Shown here: positions 45,424-62,237 of the stretch, piece after piece | How the letters are laid out: every line of letters begins with the position of its first letter | Numbering within the stretch: position 1 is the first letter of the stretch | NCBI GenBank assembly: GCA_037447655.1 | Contig: JBBHKE010000349.1 | Span: forward strand, 461,281 to 525,280 | DNA from: Zygnema cylindricum | Taxonomy: Eukaryota > Streptophyta > Zygnematophyceae > Zygnematales > Zygnemataceae | Direction: 5' to 3' | DNA length: 64,000 nt | Notes under the pieces: generated by a model | Told to the model about the DNA's origin: nothing | Database searches by the model: none | Seen by the model: the letters and a program-made list of their open reading frames with translations, nothing else | Made by a program: the position numbers and the translations under genes

Positions 45424-45736
45424 CGAATGTATGCGAATACGTTTTTCGCAAACTTGACTCCACTATTTTTCTAAACGCAACTTTGTATGCGACCGACATA
45501 AGTTACCCACAATTTCCGTATGAATTTCGGAAATGAAGTACACTGGTGTACGAACAAACTACTTCCGTACACCACACTATTCACAAAACAAGTACGGTAA
45601 AACCATTGACGCTAATTTACAAGAACCGTAATTAACGTCAAAGATAAATTAGATTCATTCACTATATTTCGGGTATCAATGTCAAAAATTTTGGGTGCCG
45701 ATATAGCGTACATAAGGCTAATAACGATTCAAGGTG
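45424..45736 (-). mobile_element. Terminal-inverted-repeat element, larger relative of the MITE
   Basis: The complement begins CACCTTGAATCGTTATTAGCC and runs about 313 bp in common with 54235-54533, including CGCTATATCGGCACCC, AATTTATCTTTGACG, GTGTGGTGTACGGAAGTAG and GCATACATTC. TA follows the end at 45737-45738. The inner end could not be fixed because the two copies diverge there. Confidence 0.7.
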
Positions 45737-45738
45737 TA

Positions 45739-47373
45739 GCTCGACAGCGATATCGATGTATCGCGATGATTCGCGATATGACGTTTCCTATATCGAGACC
45801 CTTTCAAAAAGTACATATCGACTATTGGCAAAACCTTGTTGAAACATACAGTACTGTACCGTACATCAGTAATTATCTCGACAGGATGCACACTGACAAT
45901 ATAATCCGTCAAATGCTAACCGCCGTACACCAATGCAACGAGCCCAACGAGGCACGTCTTTTAAAGTTCCGTACGCCGTGACTGGCCGCTTGAAAAAGTA
46001 CGTATCCCAAAAGTGAGCCTGGAAATCATGAAATCTCGTAACCTCCGCCTTAGTTTGTACAAAAAAAAAAAAAAAACATGTCAAAGTTCAATGAGGCAAG
46101 AAAAGTTCATTGGACGACGGTGGTTTGTCGGATACTGTGAATCTGGCTTATTCAATCTATTCAGTGGCCAAATTCATGTGAAAGATACGGTTACGATACG
46201 AATCGACGGACGGTCACGATTAGCCGATGAGAATAAGATATTTTATGTTCGTGTACTTGAAATTTACGTCGTTTAGAGGAGATGAACCCTGTGGTTTATG
46301 CTAAGCACGACAAAGGAATCTGGAGAAACCGAGCAAATATTGTTCTTTTTGAATCCGCACGTGCGGCAGACAGGACAAGCAAACTCTGTTTTTTTACGTT
46401 CTAAAATTTAGCAAATTCAACACTATTAACTTAAATATTTTTCAACCGTTAAATATTTTCAGATCGACGGTGTGGATTCAAAAAGGTATAGTACGGAAGA
46501 TTTTTTACTTTTTTTCCTTGAAGTGCATTCGATGTGACGTCACTGTAGAATATCTCGCTGTACTTATCCTTACAGAAAGATTGTAAAAGATCAAAATAGC
46601 GAAACAGTTTCGAGAAGCTATGTCGACTCTTAAACGTGGCGCCTTTCCAGACCATGGAGTAAAAAAACGGCAGTTAACCTAAAAAAGGCTGCCTACGTGT
46701 CAAAACTCCCTTCGTCCAAAAGCTACTTCTGCCAAACAATTTTTTTTTTCCGGTCTTCAACACAATCATCACTTGAACGCGGGCAGAAAAAAAATATTTC
46801 GAATGAAGGAACCAAATCTTGCAAATCTTCTCCCGAATCAAAACTGTTTCCCTTCCTTTCTCGCCCTGCCACGTGTCCAATGCGCGTCGGCTTAACCCAC
46901 CCTTCCCAACATCCTCCGAGTCCATTGAAACCCCAAAACGACAACCCAAACAGAGTAGGTCCACCTGTCCAGATATACCTATCTTCGCATAAATTTTTTT
47001 ACAATCAGACTGACCAAATTTGTCGTTTAGCGGATTCCCGCCAGCCGCGCTGTACATATTCCGATACCTCTCAGAGGGCTCCAAAAAGATTCCCTAACTT
47101 GCGCCGCCGACAAGTACATTCCGTACACCCGTCATTCTCCCGTCTCCCTTTTCCAGTATCCCTTTCAAGCTGTATTTCGCTTCCTCACTACCCATTCTTT
47201 ATCCTAGTCCTCCCATACCGCTCACTCTCCACCGCCCCTCATATCCCCTCTCCCCTCCTCCCCTCTCCCTCTCTCCCTCTCACCCTCTCTCCCTCTCCTT
47301 TCTCCTCCATTCATTAATTTCCCCCCATTGCATTATCGAAGTCGACAAACCGCTTGTCTTTCTAATCCCTCCA
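45739..47373 (+). promoter_or_regulatory. Upstream region and CT-rich leader of the oxidase gene
   Basis: There is no convincing gene. From about 47120 to 47330 the plus strand becomes strongly CT-rich (CTCTCCCTCTC), typical of plant leaders. A 206-codon frame at 46697-47317 has no motif and overlaps this leader. No clear TATA box could be assigned. Confidence 0.4.
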
Positions 47374-53471
<6,098 letters not shown>

Positions 53472-53508
53472 TTTTAGGCAGCTCGAAAAGTACGATGAAA
53501 CGAAATTG

Positions 53509-53514
53509 AATAAA
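53509..53514 (+). terminator. Candidate polyadenylation signal of the oxidase gene
   Basis: AATAAA lies 38 bases after the TAA stop (53469-53471). It is the nearest canonical signal; the cleavage site is not determined. Confidence 0.5.
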
Positions 53515-53519
53515 ACTGA

Positions 53520-54232
53520 AGCACTTGTTTAGATTGAATGAACGGCCCAGATTGGCTGGAACTGATCCATTCGTTCGACAAATCAAATCCATTCTTTTGC
53601 GTCGCTTTGCGGAAGTCGTTGACGATATGAGGGAGGGCTCTTCCAAATTCGGACGCTTATCGATTTTGTAGAAAGAGGTTAGGTAGTTATTTATGTTATG
53701 ATATTCTCTTTTACTTTATTTAAAGTTAGAGTACTAAAATAAATAATAAGGGCGGTAGGGAGGGTGCCGTGAATTTACTGTAGCTTGCTGGCCGCAGGCA
53801 ATCAGAGGAGTTTATCAATTGATAAAATGTACGGATTTAACTTAATTAACATGTTTTCATTTTTTATTATGATTTTTTTATGCGCCTTGTGTGGAGCCTT
53901 TATTTTTAACTATCATTTAATCAATTCTGCATTCCCTTCTATACGAAATCGAAATAAGTATTGTCAAGAATGATTTCTATGGTGGACTAGGGTTACAATT
54001 CGGTAATAAATAATGTGGATCATCAAAAATATTGTGATATGGAAACTTCGACACACAACAACAATATACAATGCCTGTCGATGTTGAAGATAGTGATTTA
54101 TTAGCGTCAATACTCCCCTAAAAAAACCCTTAAAACCCTAAAAAATCCTTAAAAAAAATCCTTAATAAAACGGGATTATCTAATCTGAAGAACGTGTTAT
54201 GATGTGGCGCATGCATAGCTACAACACTTCAC
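53520..54232. other. Intergenic region 3' of the oxidase gene
   Basis: AT-rich, with short frames only. An A/C-rich stretch at 54110-54175 has telo-box-like AAAACCCTAAAAA. No gene seen. Confidence 0.5.
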
Positions 54233-54234
54233 TA

Positions 54235-54533
54235 CACCGTAAATCGTTATTAGCGTACTGTACGCTATATCGGCAACCCGAAATTTTGACATTGATACAC
54301 GAAATACAGTGATTGAATCTAATTTATCTTTGACATTAAATACGGTATTTGTAAATTACCATACTGGATTCATGAATAGTGTGGTGTACGGAAGTAGTTT
54401 GTTCTTACAACAGTGTACTTTTTTACCGAAATCCATACGGAAATTGTGGTTATCTTATGTCGGCCGCATACATAGCTGCGCTTACAATAATTGTGGAGTC
54501 GAGTTTGCAAAATAAACGTTCGCATACATTCAG
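54235..54533 (+). mobile_element. Terminal-inverted-repeat element, inverted partner of 45424-45736
   Basis: It begins CACCGTAAATCGTTATTAGCG after TA (54233-54234) and shares about 300 bp with the complement of the copy upstream of the oxidase gene. The far end is not resolved. It does not code for a transposase. Confidence 0.7.
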
Positions 54534-55515
54534 TGTTACTGTTTTTTTACTACTTAAAACATCTTTTCCCTGTATACATCTTGTCGGGTTATGGATTTGA
54601 TTAAGGGGGGGCGACTTTATTAAAACCGTGATGGTAAACCATCTGAGTCCATAGGAACAAAATGAAATAGTATTTATAAAACTGAAAGAAACACATGACA
54701 AGTGAATAAACAAAAAGGAAAATCAAGGCAAAATCGATGAAAATATGAAAGGATTGGGATTGAAAGACAAGATCAAGGCAAAACCGACGAAAATACGAAA
54801 GGATTGGGATTGAAATACTAGATTTTATTTTTGTCTACGACAAGTGGAGGTGTGTACTAAGCAGATATATTTTTGGTCAAAAAGAAAGAGTAGAACATTC
54901 CTCTCACTCTAATTAGATTAACAGTTTTTATTTATTGATCTCGAGTCGATTCCATATCATTTCATGTTTCCGTACTTTTTATAACATATAACCTTTATGG
55001 ATTCGATATAGCCTATTTTTAAAGCTCGTGTTTTATTATCTAAACTTTTCTTTATATATATTACTTTTTGTTATTACTCCTTTTTTGTTATCTAACCATT
55101 GTTTTTTATTATTATTGTTAGGTTTGTTATATTCTCTAGTCAATCTTATTTTTCTTTAATTACGACAAGATTTAGTTCGTCTAAGCATAGTATTTAAAAA
55201 TTAAGAAGACAATTAGTATATTGGAGTGGAAGTCAGTATTGTCAAATAAACACCTTATTTTTTTGGCCTACAGTGTGGCTTAAACGGTCCCTGTCCTATC
55301 CGTACTTCGCGTTGTACGCTCCCGTACAGACCTGTTACGTCACAAAGGCACAATTAGTATGGGTTTCATCAATAATACCCGCCGACGTCTTACGGCATAA
55401 CAGCTGTCATGCATGGTTGGGCTACCGTAAAAGACATGCATTAGGCCTAGCTTGAGCCGCCGAAAAAACACCAGAATGTATCCAATCAACCTATATGTAT
55501 CGTCTCCATAGTAAG
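54534..55515. other. AT-rich region, no gene seen
   Basis: Contains a short near-repeat (GACAAGATCAAGGCAAAACCGACGAAAAT-like words near 54725 and 54775) and T-rich stretches. Short frames lack motifs. Confidence 0.5.
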
Positions 55516-55684
55516 CTCCTCCAAAGCCAGGTGGCGGACATCTCACTTGTCCCGAAACAATTCCCCATAAGTGCTTCTCGAAAAGCAATCCCGCCATTGT
55601 AAACTCCCAATAAGTGAAGTCTGTTCCATCAAACATAGGCACCCTAGATGGTGGGCCCATAACCTGAAATTCTATGGGCTCCAT
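55516..55684 (-). pseudogene. Copia gag N-terminal stub
   Basis: A minus-strand start codon inside the LTR (MEPIEFQ) reads through an intact PBS (VMGPPSR) into PMFDGTDFTYWEFTMAGLLFEKHLWGIVSGQVRCPPPGFGG, then homology ends near 55516. Only about 50 codons of Gag remain, so the element is truncated. Confidence 0.85.
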
Positions 55685-57075
55685 TGCCACACAGAATTCG
55701 CAGGTCCAAAGGAAGCTAATCTAGATAGTGCCGACTCCAAGTTTATATAAACCCAAATGATTGACCCCTTGACAATCAGAACCCCATTACAGCTTCACCC
55801 CTATGAAATAAGACTTTCTGTGTGCTCAGTTCCACCACAGAATGCAAAGTTAGATTATGAGTTTTGGATAACATTCCCCACTTTGACTTTCCCTTAGAAA
55901 TGCAGCCACCCTGGCAGGCAAACACTCTGACCAACTACACCCCTGTGTAGCTTGGACTCCCCTGAGTCCGCAGCAAAAAGAATCACTGAAAATGGTCAAG
56001 TAAATTGATAGTTATGGCTGACCAAAGTTTGCCTTTTATACAAGATGCTCTCTGGGAGAGGCAACTACCTACCAAAAATATTCTAAGTCCTAAAACCTAC
56101 TCACAACCCCTCTAGACCAATCAAATTGCAGCATACTACATAATGTACATTGAAAGTACAGTAGCCGCCGTACTTTATGTACGGATATATTCGGCACCAC
56201 TCTAGGCATGCCACGTGGCAAAAAAAAGGTCGTCGCCGTTCTGTCCTTTTCTTCTCCGGTATCCAATGGATTGATGCCACGTGTAAGTTTGACTTGCCGA
56301 ATAGATCTTTGTTGACCGTTAAATTTCAACGGTTGTCATTCCGTGTTGACCGTTAAATTTCAACGGTCGTCATTCCGTGTTGACCGTTGAAATTATTGTC
56401 AACATAGAACCGGTTAGGGTACGGACAAATCATATGATTGTACCGTACAGAAAGTACAGGTGCCGAGGTACCTTCTGTACGGTCCATGTACGACATCGCC
56501 ATTATGTGACATATGTCACATTTGGAGTTGTCATCTCGCGTTCCGGAGATCCCGCAGTCCTGTAATAACCTGCCACGTGTCATCCGGAGTGGCGGTGCCA
56601 AAAAAATGCCACGTCGCCCACTCCGAAATCCCGGCTTGCACCACGGCCGTCGATTCAAATCCAAATTGTATCTGGGCCGTCGAAACAAATGTCCGTACCA
56701 TTTGTTTCGCAACTGGTTCTATGTTCTAAATGTCGTTAACCTAGTTAAATGAATAACTCTATGTATAACTTTATATATATTTATCAAACCCTAAACACTG
56801 ATTGTAGACTTAACGGATAGAGCTTACTGTTACTTGTGTTAGACGGACCGTAGGTACCAGGTCCAAATCCTGGTTCCGTCAATTTCTAATTTTAGTAAAA
56901 CTTCCTTTGTCTACTTCTGTCTCCCTGGAGAGCTTAGGCAGCCATAGCTCCAGCTCCCTATCCAGCCTTCAGTGACTACAACAAGTGTGGGGGCATGGAG
57001 AATGGAGTCAGAGGCAGACTGCCTCTTCTCATTTTCTTTCCTAAATCAGACCTAGAAAATACTCAAATATCAACA
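55665..57075 (-). repeat. Copia 5' LTR of a truncated minus-strand element
   Basis: This 1411-bp LTR has complement ends TGTTGATATTTGAG and ...AGAATTTCA. The leader hairpin CTACAC-AGGG-GTGTAG is perfect and is extended by CCAA/TTGG. It is closest to the solo LTR at 26152-27459. It also holds a local near-duplication (GTTGACCGTTAAATTTCAACGG) at about 56310-56395. Confidence 0.88.
56804..56894 (+). promoter_or_regulatory. Antisense tRNA-like stretch in LTR 55665-57075
   Basis: TAGACTTAACGGATAGAGC (A-box-like), CCAGGTCCAAATCCTGG (perfect T-arm-like hairpin with B-box-like GGTCCAAATCC), then TTCCGTC and CTAATTTTAGTAAA. Confidence 0.5.
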
Positions 57076-57346
57076 AAATGTACATTGAAGCGTCGCCAAC
57101 GCTCCCGGAAATCGCGCTTTGTCGTAAAACGATACTTGGCATCTATACTCCAAGATCGCGGTACCTGTGCACGAAATGAAGGGTATCGCACGAAATAATT
57201 GAAAAGTGTGTACCAGGGCACGAAACAAAACGGTACCACGCACGAAATTAATACTTGTTCCATTAGACGTGTACGCGTATTACGTAAAGTCAAACATAAA
57301 TGAATCGCGGTCGAACGTGCGACCAGAATTCATACACGCACGTCAA

Positions 57347-57586
57347 AATATTGTGCGTGTGTGAAGGATATCGTGCGCGCGTGAGTAATATCATGCGTGC
57401 GCGCCGAATATCGCGCGTGCATGCACGATATCGTGCGCGTGGACACAATATCGCGCGTGCGTACACCGTATTGTGCACGCATGCAGAATATCGCGCGCCC
57501 GAGCACAATATCGCGCGCCCGAGCACAATATCGTGCGTGCGTGCACATTATTGTGCACGCATGCAGAATGTCGTACGCGCCTGTGT
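57347..57586. repeat. 20-bp satellite, 12 degenerate units
   Basis: Units of exactly 20 bp of the form AATATCGCGCGTGCGTGCAC repeat twelve times without indels (57347, 57367 ... 57567). Units are rich in CG, GCGC and alternating purine-pyrimidine steps and each starts with AATATC or a close variant. Translations across it are artefacts. Confidence 0.92.
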
Positions 57587-57825
57587 CAGATACCATACCA
57601 TGCGGCATGACAGTTGTCGTGCATGAGAGACTAGAAAGAGCGAACATGCATCCCAACCAGCAAAGTCATGCTCCTGACATATATACAAACGAAAATGAAT
57701 GATATGGGAAAAATGTATATACAACATGCAAAAGAATAAAGGTGAAGATGACCAAAGGAATAGAAGGGAAGGATACTCCCCTAGCGTGAAATGACCCCTA
57801 TAATTCCTCCCCCCAGCTCCTTAGC

Positions 57826-58292
57826 CTGCGGAGGAGCTGGTCAAAACCACCGGCAGCTCACGACAGCCATGGCAAAACTAGTGGCCAGCTGGCCCTGCTG
57901 TCAATGGAGGAACTAAGCACTCCATGTGGAACCCTTGGTTACAATGGTCGCACAAGAGCATGGAATTCTCGCCGTCTGCTCTCCTGCAAATGGTACATTC
58001 CGTCGCCTCTGTGATTGGCATCCTCATCGGATCCATATCATGTGACAAATCCGGTAAGTAACAAGGTGCAGTGTTCTTCGAATGCTCTCAAATTATCCTT
58101 GTATCCGCACCCTGCAAACCCAACATCCCATTAGCATCCATTTCCACCACACGAAGAATGTGTGGTGAAACATCCGTGTCCAAAGTGTCGAAAGATTGTC
58201 GTCAAAGGTACACGTAATCTCCGACTTGGTAAGATTTTTGTTGAGGCTTGTAACTGCCACTTCGCGTGGTGGCAAAGCGCAAAGTATCCCGA
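57826..58292 (-). pseudogene. Retroelement integrase C-terminus fused to a PHD finger (remnant)
   Basis: On the minus strand one frame, with two TGA and one TAG but no shift, reads KPQQKSYQVGDYVYL (gypsy-type integrase C-terminal barrel), then PHILRVVEMDANGMLGLQG, and then a PHD finger. The finger is CTIC at about 57985-57998, LCDHCNQGFHMECL, and FCHGC at about 57863-57876. This gives the Cys4-His-Cys3 order of PHD fingers, readers of histone H3 tails. The expected Trp near the last Cys pair is replaced by the TAG at about 57880. It is cut at 58293 by an LTR fragment. The source family is inferred as Ty3/gypsy. Confidence 0.7.
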
Positions 58293-58293
58293 T

Positions 58294-58893
58294 GCAGCCT
58301 ATGTAAAGCCTCTAAGATAATATTTGCCCCTTCGTCTTCCCAGCTTAATAAGTGCCGCCCAGGCACAAAAATATTCTGACCACCCTCACCCGTGTGAGGA
58401 CAAGACTCCCTTGAGTCAAACGCAAAAAGAATCACTGGATTTGCTCCCCTAAGCAGTAAGTTATGGTTGGTCAAAGATGACCTTTATAGTTACAATCTCA
58501 CTTAGAGAGAGGTACCTAAGTATTACTAATTCTTGGTCTGCCTACTCCCGACTACCTACTTCTAAAAACTAGTCCAATAAGAACACTATAAAGTACAAGA
58601 AGGTACAATGGGCGAGGTACTTATTGTACGGTCATTGTACGACATGGTCTACAAGGTGACACCTGTCAAATCGGGAGCCATGGTTCCTCCTCCCATCTTC
58701 TCTGGTATCAAATAATGTGGCGCTACGTGGCACGGCTTGACGCTATCTCCAAATACTGCCAAAATCTCACTTCGCGTGGCGGCTACAATGTCGGTCGTCC
58801 GATCAAAACATATTTTACACGGTTCAGATTCGCGTACATGCATGAATTGTTCTTTTTCGTTAGTTTGGTGTTAATTAGCCGTCGCGTTAATGT
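58294..58893 (-). repeat. Copia LTR fragment (F/G type)
   Basis: It matches the F/G LTRs from GCAGCCTATGTAAAGCCTCT to about TTAATGTTATG, with a perfect CCTCAC-ACGG-GTGAGG hairpin and the GGTCA-TCTT-TGACC dyad. The U5 end (about 40 bp with start codon) and the U3 start with the tRNA-like stretch are missing. Confidence 0.85.
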
Positions 58894-59711
58894 TATGTTT
58901 TATGTATTATTTTATAATATATTATATTATTATTTGTATTATATCTTATTGTATAATGTTATATTATATTGTATTGTATTGTATATTAAATGTTGCATAA
59001 ATTTAACGAGAGTTTAATTAATTTTTACTAATAGACTAATAAACAGATAGACTGATTAAAATAATTGTATCGGCGATGAGTATTAGACGACCTAAGTGGT
59101 AAAATGTCATAAAATTAAAATCATATCGGCGATGGGTTGGAGTAATAGGGTAACGGCAACATTTTTTTTTTTTTGTGATTTGTTTCATTGTTTTTTTAAG
59201 GGGTGGAATAACTGGTTGTTTTTAAATAAAATTAAAGCGCTTTAAAAAAATTGAAGCATTTTAGCATCGGCCGTCGCTGAACGGCCTATTTATCTGGTTG
59301 CGTCCTCCTACGAGATGTGGTACATCGCCAGATAAGACATGTATACCTGGCACGGTGCGAAGACACGGTGGCGTCTTCGCAGGCCAATTCGAAATGTGTC
59401 GAACCGGGCTCCGCGGGGTTATACTGCGGCCGGCTTTACTCTCCTCGAGCCTCCGCGAGTATCCTTGTTTCGACTTGTACCGGCCGTCTGCCGCCGTCTG
59501 CTCTCCGCGCGAAGCTTGATACCGTTGAGTTTGGATTTGACGGTCAATCCGTCGAACAGCTTTGACTTGGGAAATATTGTGACAACCGGTTAAAAAAGTG
59601 TCGCGCTTGCGAACGTCGACTGTCATAAAAAAACAACAATTCACACGGCCGGTCAAGGTTTACGGGTAACAAAGCTGCGGCAACCACATGTAAATAGAAT
59701 TGTTGCGTGGA
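58894..59711. other. AT-rich then GC-richer spacer, no gene seen
   Basis: 58894-59030 is almost pure A/T with TATTATAT-like words. 59290-59540 is GC-richer with several overlapping short frames, none recognisable. Confidence 0.45.
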
Positions 59712-59715
59712 GGTA

Positions 59716-59810
59716 CACCGTGAATCGCTATTACTGTTCATAACGCTAATTAGGCGCCCCCAATTTTTGACCCAAATTCTTAAATAGAGTTAATTGCGTA
59801 AAATTCTTAA
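59716..59810 (+). mobile_element. Terminal-inverted-repeat element end, third relative of the MITE
   Basis: TA then CACCGTGAATCGCTATTACTGTTCATAACGCTAAT, followed by GGCGCCCCCAATTTTTGACCC, parallels the left ends at 54235 and the complement of 6915. No right end was found nearby, so it is a fragment. Confidence 0.5.
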
Positions 59811-60513
59811 ATTGTGACCTCTGCGGCATGTTCAATGCCGACAAAATTGGGTTATTTGCATGGTGTTGGAACTGTTGTGATATTCGTTATGGGCAGCAAA
59901 AGTCGATCAAAAGTAGTAAAGGTCAAAATTTTAGATACCCGGAATTGACAATTTTTTTAGTTTCAAAATCTGAACACCCGATACCCGAACTGGTTCTGTC
60001 ACGCTCCTAAATTGTTACCCGTTACACGATACGCGTTTATGAAAATAAAAGTTAACCAAAACTCGATTTCTTGCGACTACCCGTACCCGCCCGTACCCGA
60101 ATATTTACAAAATTAATCTTACATCTCCCTCATACATTCCACGATACCAAGAGGTCAAAGTAAAATAATGTTGGATAGTATAGACAGTACAAAACCTTCA
60201 ATTTTTTTCGTTTTGTGCTTACTCGACCGTACCCGATTTTTTTTTATTTTTTTTTGTGAATCACCCGCATGGATCCGACCAACCCCCAAAATTTGGCACC
60301 CGAATTCGTTCCGAATCTGACGCGGGCGGTCGGATACGAATTCAGGTACCCAATTGCGACCTCTGAGGCCGATAGTAAGAAATGTTGTAAAGTTGAACCA
60401 CAATTTCGTCGAGATGCTTGTGTCGATACTTGCGATAAACGATTTTAGCTAGATCAGTTTTTGCCATGTATACGTTTTGTCAGCAAAATGTTTATTCACG
60501 GTACAAAATTTTG

Positions 60514-60965
60514 TAGTGTTGGGTATCGACAGGGTTTTGCCTATAACCGATATGTCATTTGTTCTGGCTTACCGATTATCGATATATTGGCACCGGTGTT
60601 ATCGCGATAAAAAACCGATAATTCAAAACCGATGTTATTGGTTATTTATCGCGATACCGCCGGTACCGATAACTATCAATTGTGCGGTTTTCGTACAGTT
60701 TTACGGATAGCTTTCAATACTAAAATCCCGTTATGCAAAGTACGGAAAAGATTGGCATACACGGCATGCCACGCTATATACAGTCAAAAATATAATTCAA
60801 ATACATTATAAAGTACTATTACAAAGCGTACAATAGCTTTTCCTACCTATCGCCGATAAGGAATATGTTGGTCTCGGAGCAACATATGGCGACCTCTCAC
60901 CGCTTGATAGCCGATAACTATCGGTATCGGTTTTATAGTACCTTGACTTCTAACAACACCTCAAC
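60514..60965. mobile_element. Candidate short inverted-terminus element
   Basis: GTGTTGGGTATCGACAGGG at the left and ...TATCGGTTTTATAGTACCTTGACTTCTAACAACAC at the right give GTGTTG/CAACAC ends. Many TATCG/CGATA words lie between (TATCGCGATA twice). No target duplication could be defined, so this is tentative. Confidence 0.3.
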
Positions 60966-61434
60966 CAAAACTTTTACGATATGTTACGTACTGTCACTCA
61001 GGGCAAAGTGACGCGTTAGTATCCATTTAACAAAATTGTACCTTGTGTCGCATAATATCGTAAAAGGATACGGATTAATAACTGATGTTAAAGGTTGCCT
61101 ATGAAAGTGCAGAGTCGTAGTGATTTATTTTGTCCTTGGTGATGTGCTTCAAACTGGTTGTTCAACCATCAATGAGTCGATGTGTTTCGGGGAGTTTGTA
61201 GTGCTCCCTCTTAGATGATTTCATTGCTGCAGTATTTTGCAACTCCTTCACTCTTTTTCATTGCAACTCCTCTTGTTCTGTCTCCTACAGGTCCGTACCT
61301 TGCCATGGCTTCTATTGATTGATTGGCTCTGATTGATATTTCCTCTTTTATGAAATATGTGTGGTTTATTGCAATTGGGCCTGCTCTCATCTCTAATGGT
61401 TGTCCGGTGCTGCTCTGTGAAAGCTAAACATTTG

Positions 61435-61436
<2 letters not shown>

Positions 61437-61521
<85 letters not shown>
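61437..61521. repeat. (TA)n microsatellite followed by poly-T
   Basis: About 27 TA units (61437-61490) are followed by an uninterrupted T run to 61521. Lys and Ile/Tyr-rich frames here are artefacts. Confidence 0.97.
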
Positions 61522-61525
<4 letters not shown>

Positions 61526-61568
61526 CGGGGGTTTCCTCTGACTGCTCATATGCTCGACCCACATTTAC

Positions 61569-61600
61569 AGGTTATGGGCACACCTCCGAGGTGCCTGGGT
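61569..61600 (+). repeat. Isolated copia PBS-like remnant
   Basis: ACAGGTTATGGGCACACCTCCGAGGTGCC parallels GCAGGTTATGGGCCCACCCTCTAGGGTGC after the D LTR. No LTR is recognisable before it, so it may be a decayed element or chance. Confidence 0.3.
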
Positions 61601-61883
61601 GAATTCATAAAACATCAGAAGTCGAATGGAAGACAGCCAGGTCGAAATGGTTATTGATAAATAAGCAGAGATGGGAACGTAGACCGAGGGGAGGTCTCTA
61701 TTCAAAAATCGGCAGAATACACTATCGCTTCCGAAGGGGTATATTTTGTCCGTCGGGAAGTTTCCCACATTATTCCTTCCCGTCGGATTGACATTGTATT
61801 ACTTGATGGTGCGCGTCGTACATTTGGTGACATTGTTTTGGCGAACCCTACCTTTGATATAGTTTAGTCAAACAGCTCGACAT

Positions 61884-62237
61884 GTGGGTGTGGCCGCACA
61901 TGACGCGGCTAGGAGGAAGGAGCATGATTATGCCCATCGCGATGCTATGGATGGTTTCATTTTGATAGTGGTCAAGATATTTGGTTGTTTGGATGTGGCT
62001 TTGGACGAGTTCCTCCGTGCTAGTGGTCATCGTTCGTTCGAGCGGCGGGGACCTGTGAGCCCTTCTGTTTTAGTATTTACTTCTTTTTACCGTCAACGTC
62101 TATCGGTCGCTCTTCGACGAGTGCAGGCTTCTATCCTCCTCGGATCCTCTATTGCGGCTATGGATCGTCAGCGTGTCCCGGAACTCCCTCCTCGTACTCC
62201 TCCGAGGTTCGTGGACTTACGTGGTTGCTTTGCGTAG
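61884..62237 (+). CDS. Unrecognised 117-codon frame
   Basis: The frame starts at ATG 61884 and ends at TAG 62237. The product is Arg-rich, with an internal hydrophobic stretch (DGFILIVVKIFGCLDVALDEFL) and a Pro-rich end (VPELPPRTPPRFVDLRGC). Base composition is more GC-rich than the flanks, which favours real or former coding, perhaps a transposon-derived domain. No family recognised and no partner genes adjoin it. Confidence 0.3.
   Translation: MGVAAHDAARRKEHDYAHRDAMDGFILIVVKIFGCLDVALDEFLRASGHRSFERRGPVSPSVLVFTSFYRQRLSVALRRVQASILLGSSIAAMDRQRVPELPPRTPPRFVDLRGCFA

Noticed and set aside
46697-47317. 206-codon plus-strand frame upstream of the oxidase gene
   Set aside because: It overlaps the CT-rich leader, has low complexity at its end and shows no domain.
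55273-55455. 60-codon plus-strand frame next to the gag stub
   Set aside because: No motif, no context, and it partly overlaps the decayed end of the copia fragment.
57300-57702. Overlapping 100-codon frames rich in Arg, Ala and His
   Set aside because: They follow the 20-bp satellite periodicity and are not supported as genes.
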